From Spinacia oleracea (Eukaryota; Streptophyta; Magnoliopsida; Caryophyllales; Amaranthaceae), in contig NC_079490.1 in assembly GCF_020520425.1 (NCBI RefSeq), positions 6,634,001 through 6,698,000 of the forward strand: DNA of 64,000 bases. Reading direction: 5' to 3'. Positions 55,750 to 64,000 of this stretch are shown here, piece by piece. Both the position numbers and the translations under genes were made by a program. A model generated the notes under the pieces. That model was not told the origin of the DNA and did no database searches. It saw nothing but the letters and a program-made list of their open reading frames with translations. Numbering within the stretch: the first letter of the stretch is position 1; every line of letters starts with the position of its first letter.

Positions 55750-56205
55750 GACATAGTATATTGATATTCCTAATTTTTCACTTAAGTGACCCACGAAAGT
55801 TAAAGTTAGCATTTTTGAGTTATAAAAAAGTAAAAGTTGCCTTTTTTGCATTAAAAGTCAACGTTCATCTAGTAAAAGTTAGGCTAACTAATATAAGATT
55901 TTTCTTAACTTTTATTACACCAGAGCTAACTTTTACATTGAAATTCGTAACTTTGACATAGTATATTGATATTCCTAATTTTTCACTTAAGTGAACACCC
56001 AGAAGTTAAAGTTGGCCTTTTTGAGTTAAAAAAAAGAAGTAAAAGTTACATTTTTTGCATTAAAAGTCAACGTTTATCTAGTAAAAGTTAGGTTAACTAA
56101 TATAAGATTTTTCTTAACTTTTATTACACCTGAGCTAACTTTTACATTGAAATTCGTAACTTTTACATAGTATATTGATATTCCTAATTTTTCACTTAAG
56201 TGAAA
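55750..56205. repeat. Second tandem array, ~207-bp units x2.2
   Basis: ATAGTATATTGATATTCCTA starts at about 55753, 55957 and 56166; the third unit is partial. Units share CTAATTTTTCACTTAAGTGA, GTCAACGTT.ATCTAGTAAAA and TTTTCTTAACTTTTATTACA. Related in word content to the first array but a different unit. Confidence 0.9.
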
Positions 56206-56238
56206 CCTCATAACTTGGTTTGCAACTTGCAAGCATGT

Positions 56239-56308
56239 AGGCTATGTGGGATTTGAACCCACATCATGTACATAATGCACATTGCTCTGCCGTTTGAGCT
56301 AATAGCCT
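56239..56308 (-). tRNA. tRNA-like cloverleaf
   Basis: 70 nt on the minus strand. Acceptor AGGCTAT/ATAGCCT, D stem GCTC/GAGC and T arm GTGGG-TTCAAAT-CCCAC are all perfect. Anticodon stem ATGTG/TACAT pairs with one wobble. The loop CATTATG has A, not T, at position 33 and the variable region is short, so charging and decoding are doubtful. Best preserved of the three copies. It lies at the right border of the arrays. Confidence 0.5.
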
Positions 56309-56620
56309 TTTGTAGTATCATTGGGAAAAGCAACAGAATCAGACGAGGGATCTGATTCAAGGTGTACAAGAAGAGTTGCTTCGAGAAGGTGATGACCTTT
56401 AAGGACTTGTTCTGTCGGACTAATGGCAACAACATCTGTGAAGCGCCAATGTGCATCGAGGAGACCATATACGCTTGAGAAGAACAACACAAACATCGTT
56501 GCAGACAATATTTGAGCAACCAAAGGACCTCTGCCAAGCTTCAACTGGCTTAGCCCTTTCAATATAAGTTATCTCCAAGGAGTTCTTAACAAAGGGATTA
56601 AAAGCAAACATCTACTGTAA
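56299..56620 (-). pseudogene. BAP31-like membrane protein fragment, frameshifted
   Basis: LILKGLSQLKLGRGPLVAQ, then FVLFFSSVYGLLD, then SPTEQVLKGHHLLEATLL, matches the order in plant B-cell receptor-associated protein 31-like ER membrane proteins (RGRGP..SSVY..NPTDQ..KHLLEASL). Just upstream, FVKNSLE is in another frame with a TAA between, so a frameshift is present. After HLLEATLL similarity stops, and the ORF runs into the tRNA-like sequence. The N-terminal first membrane segment is not found. I call it a truncated pseudogene. Confidence 0.55.
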
Positions 56621-56899
56621 AAGAATGATACAATAGTTCATAGTTGCCCTTTGCAGCAAACAAACATTAGTTTCTACTTCCTTGTCATCCATAATCCAAA
56701 GATATAACCAATATGCCAAAGTATCCACAAACAGAGAATCTAGATTACACAACTTAGCTTTCCAAAGAAAACACTGAGAATCTAGCTAACCTGTAAACAC
56801 TCATTTAATGCATCCAACATGCTAAGAAATTTCAACATCAGCCTCCTGCAAACAATTTAGATTTAGGGATTACACAACAGTCGAGCATTAAGAAAACAT

Positions 56900-57490
56900 A
56901 AACTACCACATCTAATAATAACTGGTACTATGAATTTGGACAATTGTTTGACATAGGATTCATCACGACCGTGAGCAAGCCCTTTCTCCACAACTAGACT
57001 TGCAAAGAGCAACAATTCAGGCATAACTGTAAATCGCAACAAAAACAAACACAGAAAAACGCAATTCCAAAAATCGCAACAATCAATAAAACCTACTAGA
57101 AAACCTAAATCAAAACATAATATTGATCTTCAACACAATTCACATAATAAATCCTAAAAATCGAAACAATCAATAAAACCTACTAGAAAACCTAAATCAA
57201 AACATAATATTGAAAAATTATGCACAATGAAGAACCATCTCTCACAAAACCTAGTAGAAAACCTAAAACCTAAATATAAAAAAAACAAAAAAACGAAAAA
57301 AATAGGAAGAAAATTAACCTTGAAAAACAATCGAAGAGAAAGCAACTCCAATTCGCGAAGAAATCGCAAGAAAGTCGCAACAGATTCGCAGGGGAGAGAG
57401 AGAGAAAGGGGAGAGGAGAGAGAAAAGAGAGAAACACGGTTGAAGAAAGAGGAATTAAGAGAAAATGAAGTGGAAGCAAAACCCCTTCGA
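56900..57490 (-). other. Transcript-start-like region upstream of the BAP31-like fragment
   Basis: On the minus strand a CT-rich leader-like block (57350-57470) is followed by an AAG/GTTAAT donor, then an acceptor TTTACAG near 57030 and a short ORF beginning MPELLLFASLVVEKGLAHG. I do not recognise that peptide. An ~87-bp tandem duplication (CAATCAATAAAACCTACTAG) lies at 57081 and 57168. Confidence 0.3.
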
Positions 57491-57654
57491 AATTTAAAAA
57501 TAAAAAGTCTAAATGAACTCACACGTGGGAGTCTATTATATTTGTCTAAAATGGGCTTGGTGTACAATAAATTACTGTACACCCTTTATAAACAAGATTT
57601 TGTGATCTAAATATATTGGCTGATGTGGTTTCCTATATTTTTGGAAGCTAAAAT

Positions 57655-58110
57655 TGACGCACGGAATTGTAGATAGGTCTTTAAAACACAATGTGCGTCT
57701 TGTGTTCACGCCATGTGATCACCTGAAAGTTGAAGACCTTCAAGAAGAGCGAGATAGAGTGGGAATTAAGGGGTTGGGGCATTTTAAAGAAACGAAGAGC
57801 ATGGTTAATTGTTATGAGCTTTTTAGAGAACTGGTCTCGGTTAAATGTGGACAAGCTCCCTATGGTGGAAGTTGGAAAGAAGACCAATTGTGGTCCAAAA
57901 TTACGAAGGTTATCTGTGATAGGAATAATATAGTTCAACCAACTGTGATCCGCATAATTGATATTGTCTTGTTATATGGTACGGAATATTCTAGAGACCC
58001 AAAATTGCAAGGAATTGTAGATAGGTCTTTCCGATAGTTCTTTCAAAAACAATATGCGTCGTGTGTTCGCGCCTTGTGATAACCTGAAAGTTGAAGACCT
58101 TCAACTAGCT
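57655..58110 (+). other. Unrecognised ORF region with a ~90-bp direct repeat
   Basis: GGAATTGTAGATAGGTCTTT opens two related segments, at 57661 and 58010; both continue with TGTGTTC.CGCC.TGTGAT and ACCTGAAAGTTGAAGACCTT. Between them an open frame of about 127 codons (57654-58037) has no similarity I recognise. It could be part of a decayed gene or transposon. Confidence 0.35.
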
Positions 58111-58165
58111 CTCACAAAAGAAGGAAATTAGCCCACATTTGAGTCACTTTTGAAATCTTTAGAAG

Positions 58166-58792
58166 CAGTGGCGGAACCAGAAATTGAAGTTTGGGGGGCC
58201 AAAGGTTAACGTACGATCGAATATATTATCTTTGTCTAAAAAAATAATACGAATGAAAAAATTTATTGCACATAATATTTCAAAGGTTGAAGTAATATTC
58301 CTTCGATTTTCTTTAATTTTATTCAAAGCAGTAGAAAATAAATTAAGGATATGAATATTTTTACTGATAAGAGAATAGAGATAGAAATTAACAGATTTAT
58401 AAAATATCATAGAGTTCCACAATATAGAGAAACACAAATTTAAGTATAACATATTTGTGAATTTTAGATAAGAGGTATTGAATATATGAACTTCTACCCA
58501 ATAAATTTAACTAAGATGTACGTATATTTTTCAAAAAAGCTATAATACGGTTGTATAAGTAAGGTAATAGCACTATTATAACCCCTCAAATATAAAAAGT
58601 ACAAGTGAAAAAGGGAAAAAAAATGAAAAAAAGGCTACTCGCAGGCTTCAAACATCCAGGAGCATTGGATAATTCCCAACACATTCAAACCAGCTACGCT
58701 ACTTATAACATGTGGTCTATAACTGAAAATTTTATATTTATCCTAAATCACGGGGGGGCCATGGCCCCCGCCAGCCCCCCTTAGTTCCGCCA
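58166..58792. mobile_element. hAT-like element, GTGGCGGAACC ends
   Basis: The left end CAGTGGCGGAACCAG and the right end TTAGTTCCGCCA are inverted complements, each followed inward by a G- or C-run (TTGGGGGGCC; GGCCCCC..CCCCCC). Flanks TTAGAAG and TTAGGAG are a 1-mismatch duplication. Interior AT-rich, no genes. Confidence 0.6.
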
Positions 58793-59159
58793 ATTAGGAG
58801 ATGGGCAGTTGCAGCAGTGATTCCTTTGGATGATGGCAGCAACACTCTGCAGTAGTGGAGAGCAGTTTGATGAATGTTTGTGGAGAGAAGTTTGATGAAT
58901 GTATTTTAAATATTTGTTTTGTTTTGTGGATTCTCATCTTTATGAACAATGCTTTTGTGGAGTCATGTTCCAATTTCTACGAAGGTGTCTTAAGTGATGT
59001 CTTAATTGTTGGGGATTGTTTCTTTAGATAGTGATTAGTTTTATATGCACGCATCGAAAGTACTAACAAATCGTGATCAGGATTGTCCCTCCACACCGTA
59101 ACCACATACTACCTGGCTACAGATCACTCATCCCCATCCCCACCACTCACGATATGTAC

Positions 59160-60019
59160 GTTTGAAGCTCAGCAGGTTTGTACACCAACACAGGCTCGCA
59201 AGAGTGCTCCTGAAAACGAATATAGATGGGGAGACAGCTTTGCACTTAGCCCTTAAGAACAAGAATCTAGAGACAGCATACTATTTGTTCATGGGCATCA
59301 TGGCTAACAAGACAGCAACAGTTATACTCCCTCCGTCCCTTAGTACGTGCACCGCTTTTCTTTTCGGGCCGTCCCTTAATACTTGCACCGCTTCTATAAA
59401 ATGGAAATTTATACGAATATTATATTATTTCTCACACTTACTTACTAACCCCACCTACACCCCTATTCCCTACAAAAATCATTTAAAAATTCACACCTCC
59501 ACTCACCACTCACCACTCTCCACCTCTTACCCATTTCCCACTGACTATATTAAAAAAATACCCCACTATAAACTAACACCCATTAAATTAATAAGTCAAT
59601 TCAAATGTCTTAAACTCCGCACCGGTCAAACCGGTGCGAGTAGTAAGGGACGGAGGGAGTAAGGAACAAGGATGACATGTATCCTATCGATTTAGCCGAA
59701 AGGTACACAAGCATGTTGATTTCTAGCAGTGTTTTTTCTCTTGGACCGAAGAAACTCCCTTATGGGAGGAGTGGGTGTATGAGTGCTGATATTGAAATCA
59801 GACTAGCACAAACACCTCTTTTAGAAAACATGAGGGAGTTGTTGCTTGAAAGGAACAAGGATGGGAATACACCCTTGGACATAGCCCTTAAGAATGGGAA
59901 TAGGTATCCTTTAAAAATTTGTCCGATATGCGAGAGTTGATGTTTTCTGTTATTTAACCAAACAGGGTACAACTTTTATGGATTTGGCGAATGAGCTCAA
60001 GAGAAAAGTTGCTGACTGA
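59160..60019 (+). pseudogene. Ankyrin-repeat protein pseudogene, interrupted by a MITE
   Basis: Ankyrin-type consensus is readable: NIDGETALHLALKNKN, then NKDDMYPIDLAER, then NKDGNTPLDIALKNGN, and a last block TTFMDLANELKRKVAD ending at TGA 60017. A Stowaway-like MITE (59327-59659) splits the first block from the second; the frame would be continuous across the single TA target. A donor at 59903/59904 (AATAG/GTATCC) and an acceptor at 59965 suggest a last intron, but the phases do not fit, so the copy is decayed. The start exon is not identified. RFVHQ near 59170 recurs at about 63225 in a second fragment. Resembles plant ACD6-like ankyrin families; function unknown. Confidence 0.65.
59327..59659. 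mobile_element. Stowaway-like MITE in an ankyrin exon
   Basis: The left arm CTCCCTCCGTCCCTTAGTAC and the right arm AGTAAGGGACGGAGGGAG are near-perfect inverted complements. TA duplicated at 59325-59326 and 59660-59661. An inner GTGCACCGC/GCACCGG..CCGGTGCGAG adds further pairing. 333 bp. Confidence 0.9.
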
Positions 60020-60295
60020 AACGACGTAATCTTACTCTCATTCGTTGTTTTTTCTAACATGGTGATTGAATTATTTAATTCTAAAATTAATTGGATATTT
60101 ATTGAACTAGTTATTTGTTTCTTTTATCTTATCTTATCTTATTAGGTCTCTAGTGTTATTAGGTCTCTAGTGTTATATTCCTTGTATAGTACCGGAGAAT
60201 TATGTATTTTAGTGAAACTAAATATATATATATATATATTGTGTATATTGATTATTCTAATTTTCTATTAAGTTTTCCTAATAGCCTGCTATACC

Positions 60296-61759
60296 ATGAA
60301 GATGAACAACAATGTCAAAGGGCGAGAACGAGAACGAGGGCGAAGACAAGAAGAAGACAGGTTGAGTTCACTTCCAGACGATATCTTAACCATAATACTC
60401 ACTTGCCTCCCTATCAATTCCGCTGCTGCCACCTCCGTCCTATCCACCCGATGGCGTCACCTCTGGACCGGAGTCACCAACTTTGTCGTATTGTCTGATT
60501 CCGGCAAAGACGACGACGACGACGACGACATCCTTTTTGTACAAAAGCTCATAAAGCTGACCTCTTTGAAACTGCACAACTTTCATATTGAATTGAAATC
60601 TCTATCTACCTTTTCACAAATATCTAAGTTTTTCATATCTAACGTTTTTTCAAATACACTAAGAGATCAAGAATTATGCTTCCGTGAAGTTTGCCGTCGA
60701 GATGTGGAGAATATCGATATCTTCTGCCCGGATGAGAAAAATAGATACTTTCTTTTAGTGCCGGACTTTGTGTTTAAAACCAAATCTCTGGTAAGTTTAA
60801 CTTTGGGTTTCGTGTATATTTGTTTTGATATGCCTGAAAACGTAGCTATTCAACTCCCTAATTTGAAGAATCTTCATTTGCGCTTTCTTTCCCGGATCCC
60901 TCCTTGGTTAGAAACTCTATGTAAGTCTAGCCCTTTATTGGAAGTTTTAGATTTAAAGTTCATGTTACTAGACACTGAGCCGCCTTGTATTGCCAATGTA
61001 TTTGCTACCAATCTGAAGTCATTGAGGATAGAGACTCATTATTACGCAAGTCAGACACATCGCAACAAATTCTTCATCAATGCACCCAAATTGGAATACC
61101 TGAATATAATTGATAGCTCTTCATGTTATTACTTGACCCAAAATCCAACTACATTACTGGAAGCATCACTTGATTTGACCATAACTAGAACTATAACTGC
61201 AATGGTTGGAGATGATGATTATCGAAAAGACATGGTCAAGTTTGTTAGAAGAATGTGTAATGTTAGTAACAATCTTCACTTGAGACTAGATAGAAACTCC
61301 AATATAATCCGTTACCTTGTAAATCATGGAGTTATGTTTGGTAATCTAGCCACTCTTATATTAGATTTGAAAGGGATTGGTCTGAGTGGGTGGAAGGATT
61401 TGCTGCTTTGTTTGCAATGTTTTCCAAACTTAAAGAATCTTGTGGTGCATCATTATTTTCATATGATTTGGTATCCACCAAGTAATGAACCACCAGATTG
61501 TTTGGTGAAGAAACTCAAGAGCATAACAATATTTGGATTGATTGGGTTAACTCGTGAGCTTGAATTGATAGCTTACCTTCTGAGTACTGCAACTGTTTTA
61601 GAAGAGCTTGTGATAAGAGATGGACTATGTTTGGGATATGATCTTCGTAAGTCGTTGTTCGATCTTCCAAGGGCCTCTTCGACTTGTGTGATTTGGGTTA
61701 CAGCATCAAGTAATGAAGATATTCTATCTGAAGAATCCTTGCTCAACGTATGGTTTTAG
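60296..61759 (+). CDS. F-box/LRR-repeat (FBD-type) protein
   Basis: 487-residue single-exon protein. The F-box is at about 22-62 (DRLSSLPDDILTIILTCLP, then SVLSTRWRHLW), the SKP1-binding motif of SCF ubiquitin ligases. Leucine-rich repeats of the plant FBXL class follow (VSLTLGFV, LPNLKNLHLRFL, SPLLEVLDLKF, APKLEYLNI). The C-terminal part (about 400-480) has the FBD-like CLVKKLKSITIFGLIG and LATATVLEEL-like pattern (LLSTATVLEELVIRDG). Target unknown; this is a large, fast-evolving family in plants. The start may be M1 or M3 (MKMNN). An Asp run (GAC repeat, about 60508-60528) lies after the F-box. No stops or frameshifts; AATAAA-like signals are possible around 62055. Confidence 0.92.
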   Translation: MKMNNNVKGRERERGRRQEEDRLSSLPDDILTIILTCLPINSAAATSVLSTRWRHLWTGVTNFVVLSDSGKDDDDDDDILFVQKLIKLTSLKLHNFHIELKSLSTFSQISKFFISNVFSNTLRDQELCFREVCRRDVENIDIFCPDEKNRYFLLVPDFVFKTKSLVSLTLGFVYICFDMPENVAIQLPNLKNLHLRFLSRIPPWLETLCKSSPLLEVLDLKFMLLDTEPPCIANVFATNLKSLRIETHYYASQTHRNKFFINAPKLEYLNIIDSSSCYYLTQNPTTLLEASLDLTITRTITAMVGDDDYRKDMVKFVRRMCNVSNNLHLRLDRNSNIIRYLVNHGVMFGNLATLILDLKGIGLSGWKDLLLCLQCFPNLKNLVVHHYFHMIWYPPSNEPPDCLVKKLKSITIFGLIGLTRELELIAYLLSTATVLEELVIRDGLCLGYDLRKSLFDLPRASSTCVIWVTASSNEDILSEESLLNVWF

Positions 61760-62065
61760 AGTTGTGAACATTTAGAGTTTTTAGACATGTAAAATTTGTA
61801 ATTGTTTTGTACTGCATTTAAAAGAGCTAGCTTTCTGCATTAAGGAATACCAATTACCTATTAATGTGAAAATGTTTTCTATTTTAATTTGTTACACCCT
61901 CACCGTAAATATGGAAGTATATAGGTGAAGATGTTTTTTCATGAAAATCAGTTCTGAAGATGGTTTTTTTTTTGTTTTTTGGTTGCATGGAAAGGTGTTT
62001 CCTTTTGAACTCATTTTCCTTTGCTTAGTTGTGTAGGTACTCCGTACTTGTGATTAATAAATGAG
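61760..62065. other. 3' flank of the F-box gene
   Basis: Presumed 3' untranslated region and spacer, no other feature. Confidence 0.4.
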
Positions 62066-62222
62066 CCGTTCACGAACAGTTCGCAAACACAAAATCTTTT
62101 AAACGAATCGAGCTTGAACAGATTTTTGAGCTCGGTTAAAAGCTCGGGCTCGAGCTCGAGCTCACATAAGTTAAATGAACCTGAACAAGGTAAAGCTCAG
62201 CTCGGCTCGTTTGCACCCCTAA
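62066..62222. mobile_element. Partial hAT-like end with GAGCTCG repeats
   Basis: The right border GTTTGCACCCCTAA reads on the other strand as a hAT-type TTAGGGGTGCAAAC end, preceded by GCTCGGCTCG/GAGCTCGAGC subterminal repeats. The opposite end is not found, so a truncated copy. Confidence 0.45.
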
Positions 62223-62224
62223 TA

Positions 62225-63020
62225 CGGAGTTTTGGTTTTGTTGGCTTGGACAGCAGCCATATGGCCCATATGAGACTTGTAGACAAAATACCATATGGCC
62301 CATATGGGACTTTTCCTTCTTAATTAAGCTGATTTAAGCCTACTGGCATCTTGTTTTTACCTTTGGATTATTGTTTAATTCCATCTAGTTTGGTCAAATG
62401 GCCAAATGATTCATGAAATTTGACCTGTTTTGATTAAACTTTACTGGTCATTGAAGTTGATCCACATTCTTTTTTCTCGAAAAGCATTTTGAATTTCAGA
62501 TAGTGTTGTTTAATTTTAAGATAGTGTTTTTTCCAATAGGAATTTGATGCCTTATATGTCCAGTACTCCAGGTCTCCAGCTTAGACTTTGCCCCAACCAA
62601 TATCTATGATGATTACTTTAGAATGCCATGGGAGTAGAACTTATGCTGAATCCTACTGTAACTAAGGAATTAATGGTATTATGGCTTGCAATTAGCATGT
62701 GATTTGTATATGTTTAAACTTTAATCTCTTCCTTAATTGGGAGTTTGGGAGATACAATTTCAGACAGATGCATACATTAACTAGACTGCTTATTCCAATA
62801 CTTTTGTTGGATACTAGAATGCTAGGTATACCTTTCTGTTTTGTTTGTGATTGTGATCATGCTTCCAATCATGTCTTGTCTATCCTAAACAAAGTAACTG
62901 GAGGCTATGACTATGAGACTCCGAAAAATTTTATCACTAAAAATAGATAATTTTTACATATGCAGGGTAACTATTAAACATTTTGAGTTAATTTTTACTC
63001 CGATGTATAATATTTATACG
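62225..63020. other. Gene-free spacer
   Basis: No gene recognised. ATATGGCCCATATG palindromic words recur at 62259 and 62291. Confidence 0.4.
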
Positions 63021-63029
63021 GAGTAAAAC

Positions 63030-63235
63030 AAAGGTGATCATAGTTGTAAACGGTCATGTCAGATTGCATTGCCTCAATGTGGTCAAGAGCGGGCCATATT
63101 ATCCTAGGAGGGTCGAATTGGCGACATTTTACAGGCTCTTTCAAAGGAACCAAACCTCATTTGGATACACAATCTTTTATGTGGTCGCAAGAACAGCCCA
63201 TATTATAGCCATGTTGAAGCTCATCAGGTTTGTAC
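63030..63235 (+). pseudogene. Ankyrin-related fragment
   Basis: TIFYVVARTAHIIAMLKLIR, then RFVHQ, is a degenerate ankyrin-like block. The DNA word CAGGTTTGTACACCAAC at the right edge also occurs at 59170 in the ankyrin pseudogene, so the two are paralogous pieces on either side of the F-box gene. A GT donor may follow CATCAG. Too short and diverged for more. Confidence 0.45.
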
Positions 63236-63489
63236 ACCAACGATCAATCCGTGGACTATGGACCATGGTGCACATAGAGCATGGTGCACCATCTGCACCA
63301 AAAGAATACATATGCATAAACAAAAGAACATGACACTACGACAAAAGAACATGCAATATAATGTTTTACTTTTTTGTTATAAAAAATCACAATTTATTAA
63401 AAATATATGTCCATGTACTTTTTACGTAACCAAATGTTCTTTTAATTATATACTAATGTTCTTAAGGTGCACAAATTCTTGTATCTTTA

Positions 63490-63745
63490 ACGACAACCTA
63501 ATTACGACCGGTCAAAAATCCAGTCGCAAAAGCATTTTGCGACGGGGCTAACAACCAAACAATGACGGAAATAACCGTCGCAAATTTCTTTTACGACGGG
63601 TTTGCGACGAATTTACGACGGGATTTTCTATTAACGACGACCCCCTTTTATGACGGGTTCGCAACAGGAATCCCGTCGTTAATCAATGATTATTGGCCTT
63701 TCACGACGGGATTTCCCGTCGCTAATAGTACAATTTCTTGTAGTG
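63490..63745. mobile_element. CACTA-like 3' end with ACGACGGG repeats
   Basis: Ends ..ACAATTTCTTGTAGTG, whose complement CACTACAAGAAATTGT is the classical CACTA terminus. It is preceded by many CGACGGG/CCCGTCG subterminal repeats. A matching left end is not clear (CACTACGACAAAAG at 63334 is a weak candidate). Confidence 0.6.
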
Positions 63746-64000
63746 ACTTGATGTATTTATTGATTTTTTATAAAACTACTGTAATTTTTTGTTTCCTTAT
63801 CTTATTCTTTTTTTCTTTTAATATACAGTTTCTTTATCATATATCTATCATCTATCAAAATATAAAAAAGCCGAACAACCGGTGTTGTAACTCACCAGAA
63901 AATTTCCTATGAATGGAAGCCAAGTAATTTTGTCGTAATTTTTGTATTCCAGTTCTCTACCCCTACTCCTAATAACATATTACAAGTTAATTTTACACAT

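Noticed and set aside
54187-56205. Possible CRISPR-like array
   Set aside because: Units are ~195 bp and repeat over their full length with no unique spacers; eukaryotic tandem satellite.
57227-57610. 127-codon Lys/Arg-rich plus-strand ORF
   Set aside because: Antisense of a CT-rich leader-like region; no similarity.
63333-63745. Complete CACTA element from CACTACGACAAAAG to TAGTG
   Set aside because: Only the first six bases match the opposite end and flanks show no 3-bp duplication, so only the right end is annotated.

Overview
The window is plant nuclear DNA: intron-rich genes with GT..AG (and one GC..AG) introns, low gene density, AT-rich spacers and a dense, nested load of plant transposons (Copia, hAT, Mutator-like, CACTA, Helitron, SINE and Stowaway-like MITEs with the typical CTCCCTCCGTCC end). 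The gene set (GDSL esterase, PHD/GNAT protein, NIMIN, plastid-type G6PD, pyroglutamyl peptidase, F-box/LRR, S-domain receptor kinase remnant) is that of a eudicot. A Caryophyllales/Amaranthaceae source is my guess from repeat style only; I could not test it.

Layout. 1-1864: 3' part of a GDSL esterase/lipase gene (+). 2186-4153: PHD-finger/GNAT regulator related to IDM1 (-), with its 5' leader reaching about 5.05 kb. 5.1-16.1 kb: gene-free, MITE- and CACTA-rich DNA. 16192-16695: NIMIN-type regulator of NPR1 (-). 16.7-23.6 kb: gene-free, dominated by a hAT element carrying a nested Mutator-like element, both with exact target-site duplications. 23678-39233: a 12-exon plastid-type glucose-6-phosphate dehydrogenase gene resembling Arabidopsis G6PD4 (-); its intron 4 holds an unusual head-to-head Copia structure and a solo LTR. 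39.3-45 kb: spacer with MITEs, a hAT element and SINEs. 46007-48893: four-coding-exon pyrrolidone-carboxylate peptidase (C15 family) gene (+). 49.3-52.5 kb: Mutator-like element with a long internal hairpin, then Helitron ends. 53.2-56.6 kb: S-domain receptor kinase pseudogene, three tRNA-like cloverleaf sequences, and a satellite-like array of about 195-bp units followed by about 207-bp units, then a broken BAP31-like fragment (-). 57.6-64 kb: a duplicated unknown segment, a hAT-like element, an ankyrin-repeat pseudogene interrupted by a MITE, a single-exon F-box/LRR/FBD gene (60296-61759) and a second ankyrin-related fragment.

The genes do not form a pathway cluster. NIMIN (salicylic-acid signalling), the PHD/GNAT protein (chromatin), G6PD (plastid or peroxisomal NADPH) and the peptidase are independent neighbours. 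I found no convincing previously undescribed system. The strongest oddities are the inverted Copia composite, the satellite array bracketed by tRNA-like sequences, and the large hairpin in the 49-50 kb element.
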